DNA from: Desulfuromonadales bacterium
GTDB lineage: Bacteria > Desulfobacterota > Desulfuromonadia > Geobacterales > Pseudopelobacteraceae
DNA: 35,841 nucleotides
Direction of reading: 5' to 3'
Assembly (NCBI GenBank): GCA_016650295.1
Contig: JAENWA010000103.1
Span: forward strand, 1-35,841
In this document: positions 19,601 to 23,990 of the stretch, one piece after another
Position numbering within the stretch: the first letter of the stretch is position 1
Layout: each line of letters starts with the position of its first letter
The notes under the pieces: generated by a model
Told to the model about the DNA's origin: nothing
Database searches by the model: none
Seen by the model: only the letters and a program-made list of their open reading frames with translations
Program-made: the position numbers and the translations under genes

Positions 19601-19807
19601 GGCCACAGACGGAGCCAGGGAAAGCATAACCAGAGCCGGCAATACAGCAGTGACGGCGGCTGTTTGCAGACACGCAAGGAGATTCTTCAGGCCGAAACTG
19701 AACGAGGCGCGTGCGCCTCCGCACCCTGTCAAGGGCGCACAAGCCGGCTTTCCGGTCTTTCGACCGGGAAGCCTGTTGCTCAGTTTGTGTATATAGCCAA
19801 GAATCAT
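13667..19807 (-). CDS. giant DUF11-OmpA-beta-barrel outer-membrane protein
   Basis: A 2046-aa protein. Regions by residue: a long signal sequence with its core at about 42-69; unique beta-rich part 70-400; DUF11 405-530; SdrD/carboxypeptidase-regulatory-like module 536-640; second DUF11-like module 665-790; OmpA-like peptidoglycan-binding domain 800-916 (IHVTGHTDNVRI ... GKGESAPIADN ... ALNRRVEVRI); Ala/Pro-rich linker 930-1025; Ig-like segment 1070-1225; and from about 1230 a long series of amphipathic strands rich in Y, R and Q that reads as an outer-membrane beta-barrel. It could bind the cell wall, span the outer membrane and hold or export the neighbouring DUF11 proteins; that role is inferred. 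The ATG at 19807 has AAGG seven bases upstream. The unusually long N-region coincides with strong RNA hairpins. Confidence 0.85.
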   Translation of the reverse strand: MILGYIHKLSNRLPGRKTGKPACAPLTGCGGARASFSFGLKNLLACLQTAAVTAVLPALVMLSLAPSVAFPLTPSPGDLVVNSASLTSAGITTSISTVTVTVVVRTPSTIEFLTYAPLLSGAELINVAPSAYRTGGAAGDPFVTMPAPVPVGSTTPIDLSRPVPLTATSQLHQGEPLFIRLTDKDQNLNRLVAETVFVTITNPANGEVEVIRLTETGPDTGVFIGYLPTSSVPPVPYSGNMSVVDGQVLTVRYVDIVDGSDSSTTAIMIDPFGIVFNSGSGLPVNGASITMINSATGLPATIFGDDGVSIYPATLISGGSAKDSSGREYAFQPGGYRFPFVLPGTYQYRITSPAGYTGPSTVPSATIQTLPGAPFALVSGSRAEAFTVNPGPALRIDIPLDPSAGLWLQKTAGKDSVGQGDFIPYRLTLTNSSSIATSSTLRVVDTLPPGLRLRSGSVRINGLPAAGPTVSGDGRTLSFDLGILAGSSTDTIDYVVEVTAGTRLGPAINSAVALFANGTKTNSASATVTIKDDFLRTRSTLMGRVSSGACSDETGEGPDGIEGVRVYLEDGSFVISDKRGLFHFEGVRAGLHVVQMDLDSLPDGYEANPCTENSRFAGRAYSQFVETQGGTLWRTDFHIRSTKVKPVPAPVVAVKPAAAPALPKGEIILELASTVEGQSITYHATMRGNAMPLQAARLNVTLPEGVLYEPDSSRMDGAVIADPSQNGTAGLVFRLDGLPAVWRHEITFRGRLSGSVKNSKLVTQAYLATDGDSRTGLLTPPAETTLQLNKDIEIQQMPEIVLRPHFPVMGDELSVEDRERLDETARLLVGLNTERIHVTGHTDNVRIAPRSRDRYRDNQALSMGRARSVGHYLMDKLHFPPEKLSLDGKGESAPIADNRTEAGRALNRRVEVRISSTRIIDRSRLQIIKAFSGEQRAETAAPIDAVVPAAPEMQPANAAVAGSPASAAPVVQNTDTAPARPETGGTAAITAGAASAVTTAGVLTSAPSAVPAASAPGKEPATTIKDADGILSPAENAIILDKINGIRICLSSRLTPRLLVDNKEVPAERIGFSMKDTKAEKTLYSYIGVDFGERGDHVVQLQGMDPFGNARFKQTITVKRSGEIASIRLKSAEGNVADGKTPVKFKLELYDVDGVRIPAETALEIRGGTLKPIKENDLFASAPVAGSFTPVQMSRDGDVLFQPVTSSGLYRIVLGYNAVAIEVETYVQPKLRDWILVGLAEGTLGYNTASGNMESLQGTNMAEDLYKDGRVALFAKGQVQGKWLLTMAYDTAKTKADTGDGLFQTINPDTFYTLYGDASQQQYDSASAKKLYIKIEREQFYAMFGDYDTGLTVTELSRYSRRMTGVKTELQARNYEVNAFASETDQAYVRDEIPGDGTSGIYRISRRNIVPNSEIITLEVRDRFRSEVLVSSRLLSRFADYSIDYDTGAVIFKEPIHDRDEKFNPITIVVEYEVRSAAGQDYTYGGRAGVKLLDNRLKAGGTYIHEGQGDRAGNLYGADASLKLGETTKLRAEFASSDFSAGTDRRNGNAYLAELLHTSKQYDVKGYFREQDAGFGLGQQPGSEAGTRKFGVEGAYRFSEHTGVSANTYRQYNLLTGAVRDVAEGKLNYTDKKYGASIGVLYANDRLGDSSSRQSTQVTMGGKVLTLYDRLTLTMDHAQSIGSNSNSDFPTRTTLGAEFKATKNVSLLAAQEFTWGTGAITQNTRLGMRSTLWEGAAITSSVERQFNENDERVFANVGLKQSWKISDAWKIDAGLDRSQTLAKASHYQFNTSVPPASGTNENFTAVSSGASYQVKHLTWDNRLEYRLAASERKWGLLSGLVAEVDSRWAWSGRAQIFQTHAAGIDTTKANLRYGLVFRPPQTKWILLNRLDCFLDRQSGGASSTNTSSLRFVNNLNANYRPRKDLQVSLQYGAKVVRETIDGSTYSSFTDNIGVETRYDITKKWDIGMRGSLLHSWHSGQLAYSFGPSLGCNIVENTWVSVGYNLLGYEDKDFSSAAYTAQGPFLRFRMKFDQQTVKDAASWINKQ
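19705..19773 (-). promoter_or_regulatory. strong RNA hairpins inside the start of the 2046-aa gene
   Basis: Hairpin 1 (19746-19773) pairs GGCTT with AAGCC and CCGGTC with GACCGG around a 4-base loop that reads GAAA on the minus strand. Downstream, GTGCGCC (19711-19717) can pair either with GGCGCAC (19734-19740) or, as part of AGGCGCGTGCGCCT (19705-19718), with itself, and CCCT/AGGG (19724-19735) offers a third helix. Several of these helices exclude one another. All lie within codons 12-35 of the gene. Confidence 0.4.
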
Positions 19808-19865
19808 TATTCAGCCTTGCTCAGTTGGTATGCAGCACAAAACTACAGTGATATCTCAATCAGTG

Positions 19866-21071
19866 TTACGGGTTAAGGGTTACCTGGTAGAGCACCAGAA
19901 CGCTCTTGTTGCCGCCCGGAATCGAACCGCCGGCGGCGTTTGTAGCCCCGCTGCCGATATTGACCGTGAGGGTCTTCGTTGCCGCATCATACTTGGCATT
20001 ATCCCCATCAGCGGCTGCTGACAGAGTCGTAGCGACATTCGTATCACTGACATAGGTAATTTCCTTGCCGATGCCGTAGGCATTGGGCCGCAGGGTAACA
20101 TAGCTGGTCGGCAGAACGTCGTTGACAACAGAAGCGTTGACTGCTCCCGATCCGCTATTGGTGGCCACCAGGATGTACTCAAGGGTCTCGCCCGGTTTTG
20201 CCGTGACACCATTCGGGTAGTAATTGATGCCGGTGTAGATGTAGGGCACCCCGCTGCCGCTGGCTACGGAGACATTGCGAACATACTTGTTCAGGGTTGC
20301 CACACCGCTGGTGTAGTTATTGAGGATGGAGCCGGAGGTCGCCGTTGCTCCGGCGGAACTGACCGAAGTTGCGGTAAGGGAGTCAGAGACCGTCACGTCG
20401 GTGCCGGTAACTGTGATGGTCCCGGCGGTGACCGTGGTCGTTACCACCTTCTGTTCAGCCACCAGCACACCCACGCCGGGCGCGGCTCCCAAAGCTGAAT
20501 TCAGGGTGATGGTGGAGGTTCCGCTGGCGTTGTCGGTGATGGCGATAACCGTGCGGGTTTCGCCGTTGATGACCACGGTGTCCCCCACCTGGATACCGTT
20601 GACACCCGACATCTCTCCCGGCAGGTTCCCGTCGGCGGGTACGACAATGGTCGTTGTGGTACTGCCGACCGTGGTAACCGATGCGCCCAGGGCGACACTG
20701 GCGGCAGTGGAGGTGGCGGTTGCTCCGCTGGTGTTGGTGGAACCGGTCACCGCTGCTGACAGGTTGTAGGTGTCTGGACCGTTGGCGCCGGCGGTAATGG
20801 TGTAGCTGTCGGTGAGGATCGTCGCGGCGCCTGCGTACGAGGTGCTCTGAGGCGGTCCGGGGATGATATTGGGCGCCGAGGCAACCAGTCCGACTGTCAC
20901 GGTAACACTGGCAGAGGCGGTCTTTGTGGAGACACCGTCGCTGTAGGACAGCTGGGCCTGGTTGATGATCTGCGTGTTGGCCGCCATGTTGGCCCGGGCC
21001 GGTGCGGCTGACAGGGCGCCGAGCAGAGCCATACAGAGCAAGGCTGAATATGGTTTTAAACTGAATTTCAT
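19866..21071 (-). CDS. exported DUF11-type surface protein (401 aa)
   Basis: A 401-aa secreted protein. The signal peptide MKFSLKPYSALLCMALLGALSAAPARA is followed by a domain opening NTQIINQAQLSYSDGVSTKTASASVTVTV, then a Thr/Ala/Val-rich middle and a C-terminal DUF11 module (LNKYVRNVSVASGSG ... GVTAKPGETLEYILVATNSGSGAVNASVVNDVLP). It ends at YQVTLNP directly after the last predicted strand. It parallels the 385-aa neighbour in layout (signal, 'N-x-A-x-V-x-Y-x-S/G-x' opening, middle, terminal DUF11), so the two are likely ancient paralogues. The ATG at 21071 follows GAGGGA. The next gene starts 58 bases on. A structural subunit role is inferred from context. Confidence 0.82.
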   Translation of the reverse strand: MKFSLKPYSALLCMALLGALSAAPARANMAANTQIINQAQLSYSDGVSTKTASASVTVTVGLVASAPNIIPGPPQSTSYAGAATILTDSYTITAGANGPDTYNLSAAVTGSTNTSGATATSTAASVALGASVTTVGSTTTTIVVPADGNLPGEMSGVNGIQVGDTVVINGETRTVIAITDNASGTSTITLNSALGAAPGVGVLVAEQKVVTTTVTAGTITVTGTDVTVSDSLTATSVSSAGATATSGSILNNYTSGVATLNKYVRNVSVASGSGVPYIYTGINYYPNGVTAKPGETLEYILVATNSGSGAVNASVVNDVLPTSYVTLRPNAYGIGKEITYVSDTNVATTLSAAADGDNAKYDAATKTLTVNIGSGATNAAGGSIPGGNKSVLVLYQVTLNP

Positions 21072-21120
21072 GGTTGATTCCCTCGCTATTTGTGAATGGA
21101 CACTATTACAAAATTATGGG

Positions 21121-21150
21121 GGAAGCGGCGCTGCACCTGCCGCCGCTTCC
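21121..21150 (-). repeat. intergenic hairpin within the surface-protein operon
   Basis: Perfect 10-bp arms GGAAGCGGCG (21121-21130) and CGCCGCTTCC (21141-21150) enclose ten bases. It lies between the 385-aa gene (stop at 21167) and the 401-aa gene (start at 21071). Only a weak, interrupted T stretch follows on the minus strand. It may be a partial terminator or an RNA-stability element that sets unequal amounts of the two proteins. Confidence 0.55.
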
Positions 21151-21166
21151 GTTCCAATTTCTGCTG

Positions 21167-22324
21167 TTACTGGACCGTTACATTGAAGATAATGGTTGCA
21201 ACCCCGAGGGCCGGCAGAATGCCGGAAGCTGCCACACCTCCAGTACGACCAGCGTCGTTGTCAACCAGCAGGCCTCCGCCGACCAGCGGTGAAGAGCCTC
21301 CGTCACCAGCCACTGTAATCGTGTTCAAACGGGTGGAGTTGGCCACATAGGTCGTGTAGGCCGGCACCGGGTCGATAACGGTGACGGCGTTGGCAGAGGC
21401 TGTGGGGTGGGTGTTGGTCACAGTGATCGTGTAGGTGATCGTGCCGCCCGGACTGGCGTTCGCAACGTTGGCGGTTTTTGTGATCGTTACGCGTGGTGAG
21501 GACACGGTGGTTGTCACGCTGGTTGCGGCAGCAAGGGTGCTCAGTGCTGAAGGCAACGCTCCCGTTGTAATAACGAAGTTGGTGACGTACGAGCCGTCGG
21601 TTCCTGCGGTAGTTGGTGTACCGGCGGTAAGAGCTGCCGTCAGGGCCGTATTTTTGAATTCGCCGACCTGGGTACCGGCGGTTACAGAACCGGCGGTGAT
21701 GGCCGGACTGGCGCCAATCACAGCCAGGGTCAGCGTGGTCGGGCCCTCGGCCACCAGGTTACCCGAGCCATCGGTGGAGGCTGCCGTTCCGGCAGTTATA
21801 GTCGAAACCGTATACTTGTTGGCTCCGATCTGGACGGTGGAGGTGCCTGCCGACAGGCCGGCGGTGGTGTTAAAGGGAACCGTGATGGTGCCGGCTCCCG
21901 AACCGAGTGCGATACCGCCCCAGAGCTGAACGCTGGCAGTAACGGAGGTGGCGGTTGCCGCACTGATGCTGGTCGGGGCGTTGGACAGGGCCGACGTGGT
22001 GTAGGTATCAAGTCCGTTGGCGTTTGACTTGAGGATGTAGTCGTAGGTGACAGAGGCGCCGGCCGCTACGGTCTGGCCGGTCGGGACGGTGATCGTCGGC
22101 AGAACCGTCACGGTATTGACGGTAACGCTGACATTGGCGGTCGCGAAGAGCGTGTTCGTACCGGACTGGTAGGTCACCTTGACCGTGTTGTAGATGGTGG
22201 CGTTACCGCTGGTTCCCGCGGCCTGGGCGGCCTGCGGCAGGGCAAAGGTCAGACAGGCCAGCAGCGCCAGGCTGCCGAACACGGTCTTGACCGCTGTCAT
22301 ACTGCTGTTTCGTAGCTGTTTCAT
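21167..22324 (-). CDS. exported DUF11-type surface protein (385 aa)
   Basis: A 385-aa secreted protein with a signal peptide ending LPQAAQA near residue 35. The mature part opens GTSGNATIYNTVKVTYQSGTN, has a Thr/Ala/Gly-rich middle, and ends with a canonical DUF11 module (VTITKTANVANASPGGTITYTITVTNTHPTASANAVTVIDPVP) closing at FNVTVQ. No anchor, cysteine or transmembrane segment is seen after the signal peptide. The ATG at 22324 has a very strong AAGGAGG, the best ribosome site in the cluster, so it may be the major subunit. It is followed by a strong hairpin and then the 401-aa relative. Confidence 0.83.
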   Translation of the reverse strand: MKQLRNSSMTAVKTVFGSLALLACLTFALPQAAQAAGTSGNATIYNTVKVTYQSGTNTLFATANVSVTVNTVTVLPTITVPTGQTVAAGASVTYDYILKSNANGLDTYTTSALSNAPTSISAATATSVTASVQLWGGIALGSGAGTITVPFNTTAGLSAGTSTVQIGANKYTVSTITAGTAASTDGSGNLVAEGPTTLTLAVIGASPAITAGSVTAGTQVGEFKNTALTAALTAGTPTTAGTDGSYVTNFVITTGALPSALSTLAAATSVTTTVSSPRVTITKTANVANASPGGTITYTITVTNTHPTASANAVTVIDPVPAYTTYVANSTRLNTITVAGDGGSSPLVGGGLLVDNDAGRTGGVAASGILPALGVATIIFNVTVQ

Positions 22325-22398
22325 CTTTTACTTCCTCCTTGAGTTGTTTGTTTTTTTTCTCTGCAGATCAATTCGTATCCGTCTTTAAATTGTGAGCG

Positions 22399-22518
22399 TT
22401 ATCCACTGTAACAGGCCGGCGTCCCCGGCGATGTGCCGGGCTGCCTGAGACCACCCTGAGGTCCGGCCCTGCGATTATTCGGTTCTGTGTTACGTTTTTT
22501 GGCGTTTGGACAGATCAT
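22399..22518 (-). CDS. possible 39-aa small protein in the surface operon
   Basis: An ATG at 22518 stands behind an almost ideal AAAAAAAGGAGG ribosome site with 5-base spacing and opens a 39-residue frame, MICPNAKKRN ... GTPACYSG. It is basic, rich in Gly, Pro, Arg and Asn, has two cysteines near its ends (residues 3 and 36) and no signal peptide or membrane helix. It fills the 247-base gap between the 162-aa and 385-aa genes. It could be a real small protein, a leader frame affecting the next gene, or chance; the ribosome site is the main argument. The 3' half covers a GC hairpin (CCCGGC/GCCGGG). Confidence 0.45.
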   Translation of the reverse strand: MICPNAKKRNTEPNNRRAGPQGGLRQPGTSPGTPACYSG

Positions 22519-22571
22519 ACGTTCCTCCTTTTTTTCGTGGGCTATGCTCTGTATTCGAACCGGCTAACCGG

Positions 22572-23060
22572 CTATTTCATGCGAACCTGGAAACCAACCT
22601 TGCCGCTGACGCGGGGTGGAATGACGCTGACTGTCCAACGGATGTGGGTGTACTCCTCGGGAGAAGCGCTCCGTTTTTCAATAGCGCCGTTAGGGCTTTT
22701 GAACTCGTAGGTCAGGAGAGACGGCTTTTTGAAGGTCTTTCCGCCGTCGATGGAAAAAGTTATTTCGGCCCCCTCGCCATAGGCGCTGCCGGAGACATAA
22801 AGCGTCCCTTTGGGGATTGGGTCGTCCATGACCGCTGCGGTAGCTGCTTCGTCACCGCTGTTGACATAGCTCATGGTGTAGAAAACGACATCTCCCGGGT
22901 CAACAGAGGTGGCTGGTACCTTCTGTTTCACCTTTTCGCCGTTTTTGACGGTCTTGACCTCTTTTTCAGCGGTGATGCTTACCGAAACAAGGGGCTTGGC
23001 AAAAGCCGTGGCAGCCATCAGCACAACAGCAGCAATAACAACGAATACCTTACTTTTCAT
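22572..23060 (-). CDS. exported DUF11-like protein (162 aa), first gene of the surface cluster
   Basis: A 162-aa secreted protein with a signal peptide (MKSKVFVVIAAVVLMAATAFA). The mature part is a single DUF11-like beta-sandwich: VKQKVPATSVDPGDVVFYTMSYVNSGDEAATAAVMDDPIPKGTLYVSGSA, then FSIDGGKTFKKPSLLTYEFKSPNG and a final strand KVGFQVRMK. It is lysine-rich, unlike its Thr/Ala-rich neighbours. The ATG at 23060 follows AAGGAGATCACC; longer frames upstream have no support. It is the first gene after the riboswitch-terminator leader and so the most directly controlled. A minor or initiating subunit, or a periplasmic helper, would fit. Confidence 0.83.
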   Translation of the reverse strand: MKSKVFVVIAAVVLMAATAFAKPLVSVSITAEKEVKTVKNGEKVKQKVPATSVDPGDVVFYTMSYVNSGDEAATAAVMDDPIPKGTLYVSGSAYGEGAEITFSIDGGKTFKKPSLLTYEFKSPNGAIEKRSASPEEYTHIRWTVSVIPPRVSGKVGFQVRMK

Positions 23061-23121
23061 GGTGATCTCCTTTTTCATTTCTCTTATTTTGCACGGTAAA
23101 ATTATAGAAATACGTTTAGCC

Positions 23122-23140
23122 GGAAAGGGCTCCCCTTTCC
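23122..23140 (-). promoter_or_regulatory. hairpin in the leader before the 162-aa gene
   Basis: GGAAAGGG-CTC-CCCTTTCC (23122-23140) gives an 8-bp stem about 60 bases before the ATG at 23060. It is too far to hide the ribosome site and has no T-run; an RNA-stability role is possible. Confidence 0.35.
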
Positions 23141-23370
23141 CGCCGGTTGATGTTGTTTTCTCATGCCAGAATTTTCCCTCGGCAGACCGTTTCCAGTTAA
23201 CGTTTATCCCCCTCCTCGTGATATGACGTAATGGGTGACAAGATTTGCTGCCAAGCACCGGACAAAAAAATAGGGCTTGACAAAAAAAACACATTTTTTT
23301 AGCCTGTTATATACATTAAAAAGCTACAAGTTATTATTTACCAGTTTTGTAGGGAAACCTTGACAACTTA

Positions 23371-23404
23371 AAGCAAATTCAATACCAACTTATTGATTTT
23401 GCTT
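23371..23404. repeat. inverted repeat in the long leader
   Basis: Arms AAGCAAATTCAATA (23371-23384) and TATTGATTTTGCTT (23391-23404) are complementary with one mismatch and six bases between. It lies between the riboswitch terminator and the first surface gene, in A+T-rich DNA that holds nothing else I can call coding. A second short inverted repeat, AACATG/CATGTT, lies just beside it at 23410-23428. Confidence 0.4.
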
Positions 23405-23473
23405 GACTTAACATGTATACAGCATGTTTATTATATTTTTGTTATCTCACGTGAATCAAATAGTAATGACCAG

Positions 23474-23515
23474 TAATAAAAAAAGCGTCCAACTCTTTGG
23501 CAGAGCTGGACGCTT
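23474..23515 (-). terminator. intrinsic terminator of the riboswitch leader
   Basis: On the minus strand two 14-base arms (23502-23515 and 23483-23496, AAGCGTCC type, one G-U pair) enclose five bases and run into seven T residues. It stands 36 bases after the GEMM aptamer and about 420 bases before the first gene, the usual layout of a transcription-terminating riboswitch. The bases AGCTCT in its first arm can also pair with AGAGCT at the 3' side of the aptamer (23562-23567), a possible antiterminator. Confidence 0.85.
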
Positions 23516-23550
23516 AGTTTCATTGGGCATTTCTCAATGTCCAAACGTGC

Positions 23551-23668
23551 CTGACTCCGCAAGCTCTTCGGTAACCCGGCTATCCATGTGCCTCTCTTGT
23601 AAGTGAAGGTCATGAACCCGTGGCTTTGCGTCACTGGATTACTCCAGTTTTGCCATTATCGGAGTTAG
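23551..23668 (-). promoter_or_regulatory. GEMM-I cyclic-dinucleotide riboswitch aptamer
   Basis: The minus strand carries the GEMM-I core in order: GGCAAAAC, a small hairpin (CTGGAGTAATCCAG), the signature TGACGCAAAGCCACGGG, a variable hairpin loop, and GGATAGCCGGGTTACCG. A closing stem pairs ACTCCG (23660-23665) with CGGAGT (23554-23559). These conserved blocks are characteristic of c-di-GMP-I riboswitches. Aligning GGCAAA to the Vibrio Vc2 aptamer puts G at the position called G20, which favours c-di-GMP over 3',3'-cGAMP (A there in the Geobacter cGAMP-sensing variants); this alignment was done by eye. It is followed by a terminator and controls, by position, the DUF11 surface cluster. Confidence 0.88.
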
Positions 23669-23717
23669 GTTTTAATTGCAAGTTTACATTAGTATTTCCT
23701 GAGTTAATTCATTGAGC

Positions 23718-23734
23718 GCTGTTATAATAACAGC
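23718..23734. promoter_or_regulatory. perfect 17-bp palindrome upstream of the riboswitch
   Basis: GCTGTTAT-A-ATAACAGC is a perfect palindrome with a one-base centre, about 50 bases upstream of the aptamer, where a regulator of the riboswitch promoter would bind. The centre is too short for an RNA hairpin with full pairing, so a protein-binding operator is more likely. The regulator is unknown. Confidence 0.45.
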
Positions 23735-23779
23735 TTGGCGACATGTTAGAGAGATTCTCACAGTTCAACAATAAGATTC

Positions 23780-23799
23780 AATACCCTAAGTAGGGTATT
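23780..23799. promoter_or_regulatory. 20-bp palindrome in the intergenic region
   Basis: AATACCCTA-AG-TAGGGTATT has perfect 9-base arms around two bases. It lies between the GGDEF-EAL terminator and the riboswitch. TTTTCT follows on the plus strand, so a plus-strand terminator is conceivable, but no plus-strand gene is near; an operator is the alternative. Confidence 0.4.
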
Positions 23800-23928
23800 T
23801 TCTATCACCCATTTGATTGACTTGTTCTTAACGGCCTCGCATTTTGCCTGAGAACGGGAATTGAAATGGAGTTTCGTGTAGATTATCTTGACGTGGGAAT
23901 GAACGGTGGGTAATTGTATGAAAACATA

Positions 23929-23953
23929 GAAAAAGGGGCCCATTAGAGCCCCT
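23929..23953 (-). terminator. intrinsic terminator of the GGDEF-EAL gene
   Basis: On the minus strand AGGGGC (23948-23953) pairs with GCCCCT (23934-23939) around eight bases and is followed by a run of T. It lies 38 bases past the stop at 23991 and separates this gene from the riboswitch transcript. Confidence 0.7.
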
Positions 23954-23990
23954 GGGAATGGATCTGGTACTATTAAGCAAACACAGCCTG

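Noticed and set aside
19690-19790. Second GEMM riboswitch in the hairpin-rich start of the 2046-aa gene
   Set aside because: A GAAA-loop hairpin followed by AAAGCC is superficially similar, but the GACGCAAAGCC and GGGTTACC blocks are missing.
22572-23294. Longer 240-aa start for the 162-aa DUF11 protein
   Set aside because: The extension lacks a signal peptide and ribosome site; the inner ATG has both.
23261-23304. Additional terminator (A7/T7 stem with GGCT/AGCC ends)
   Set aside because: The pairing is almost all A-T with an unpaired GTCA bulge; too weak to call as a terminator.
23431-23634. Minus-strand 67-aa open frame over the riboswitch
   Set aside because: It covers the conserved aptamer and terminator, which explain the sequence better; no ribosome site.
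23758-23943. Minus-strand 61-aa open frame between the GGDEF-EAL terminator and the riboswitch
   Set aside because: It starts inside the terminator, has no ribosome site, and runs through a palindrome.
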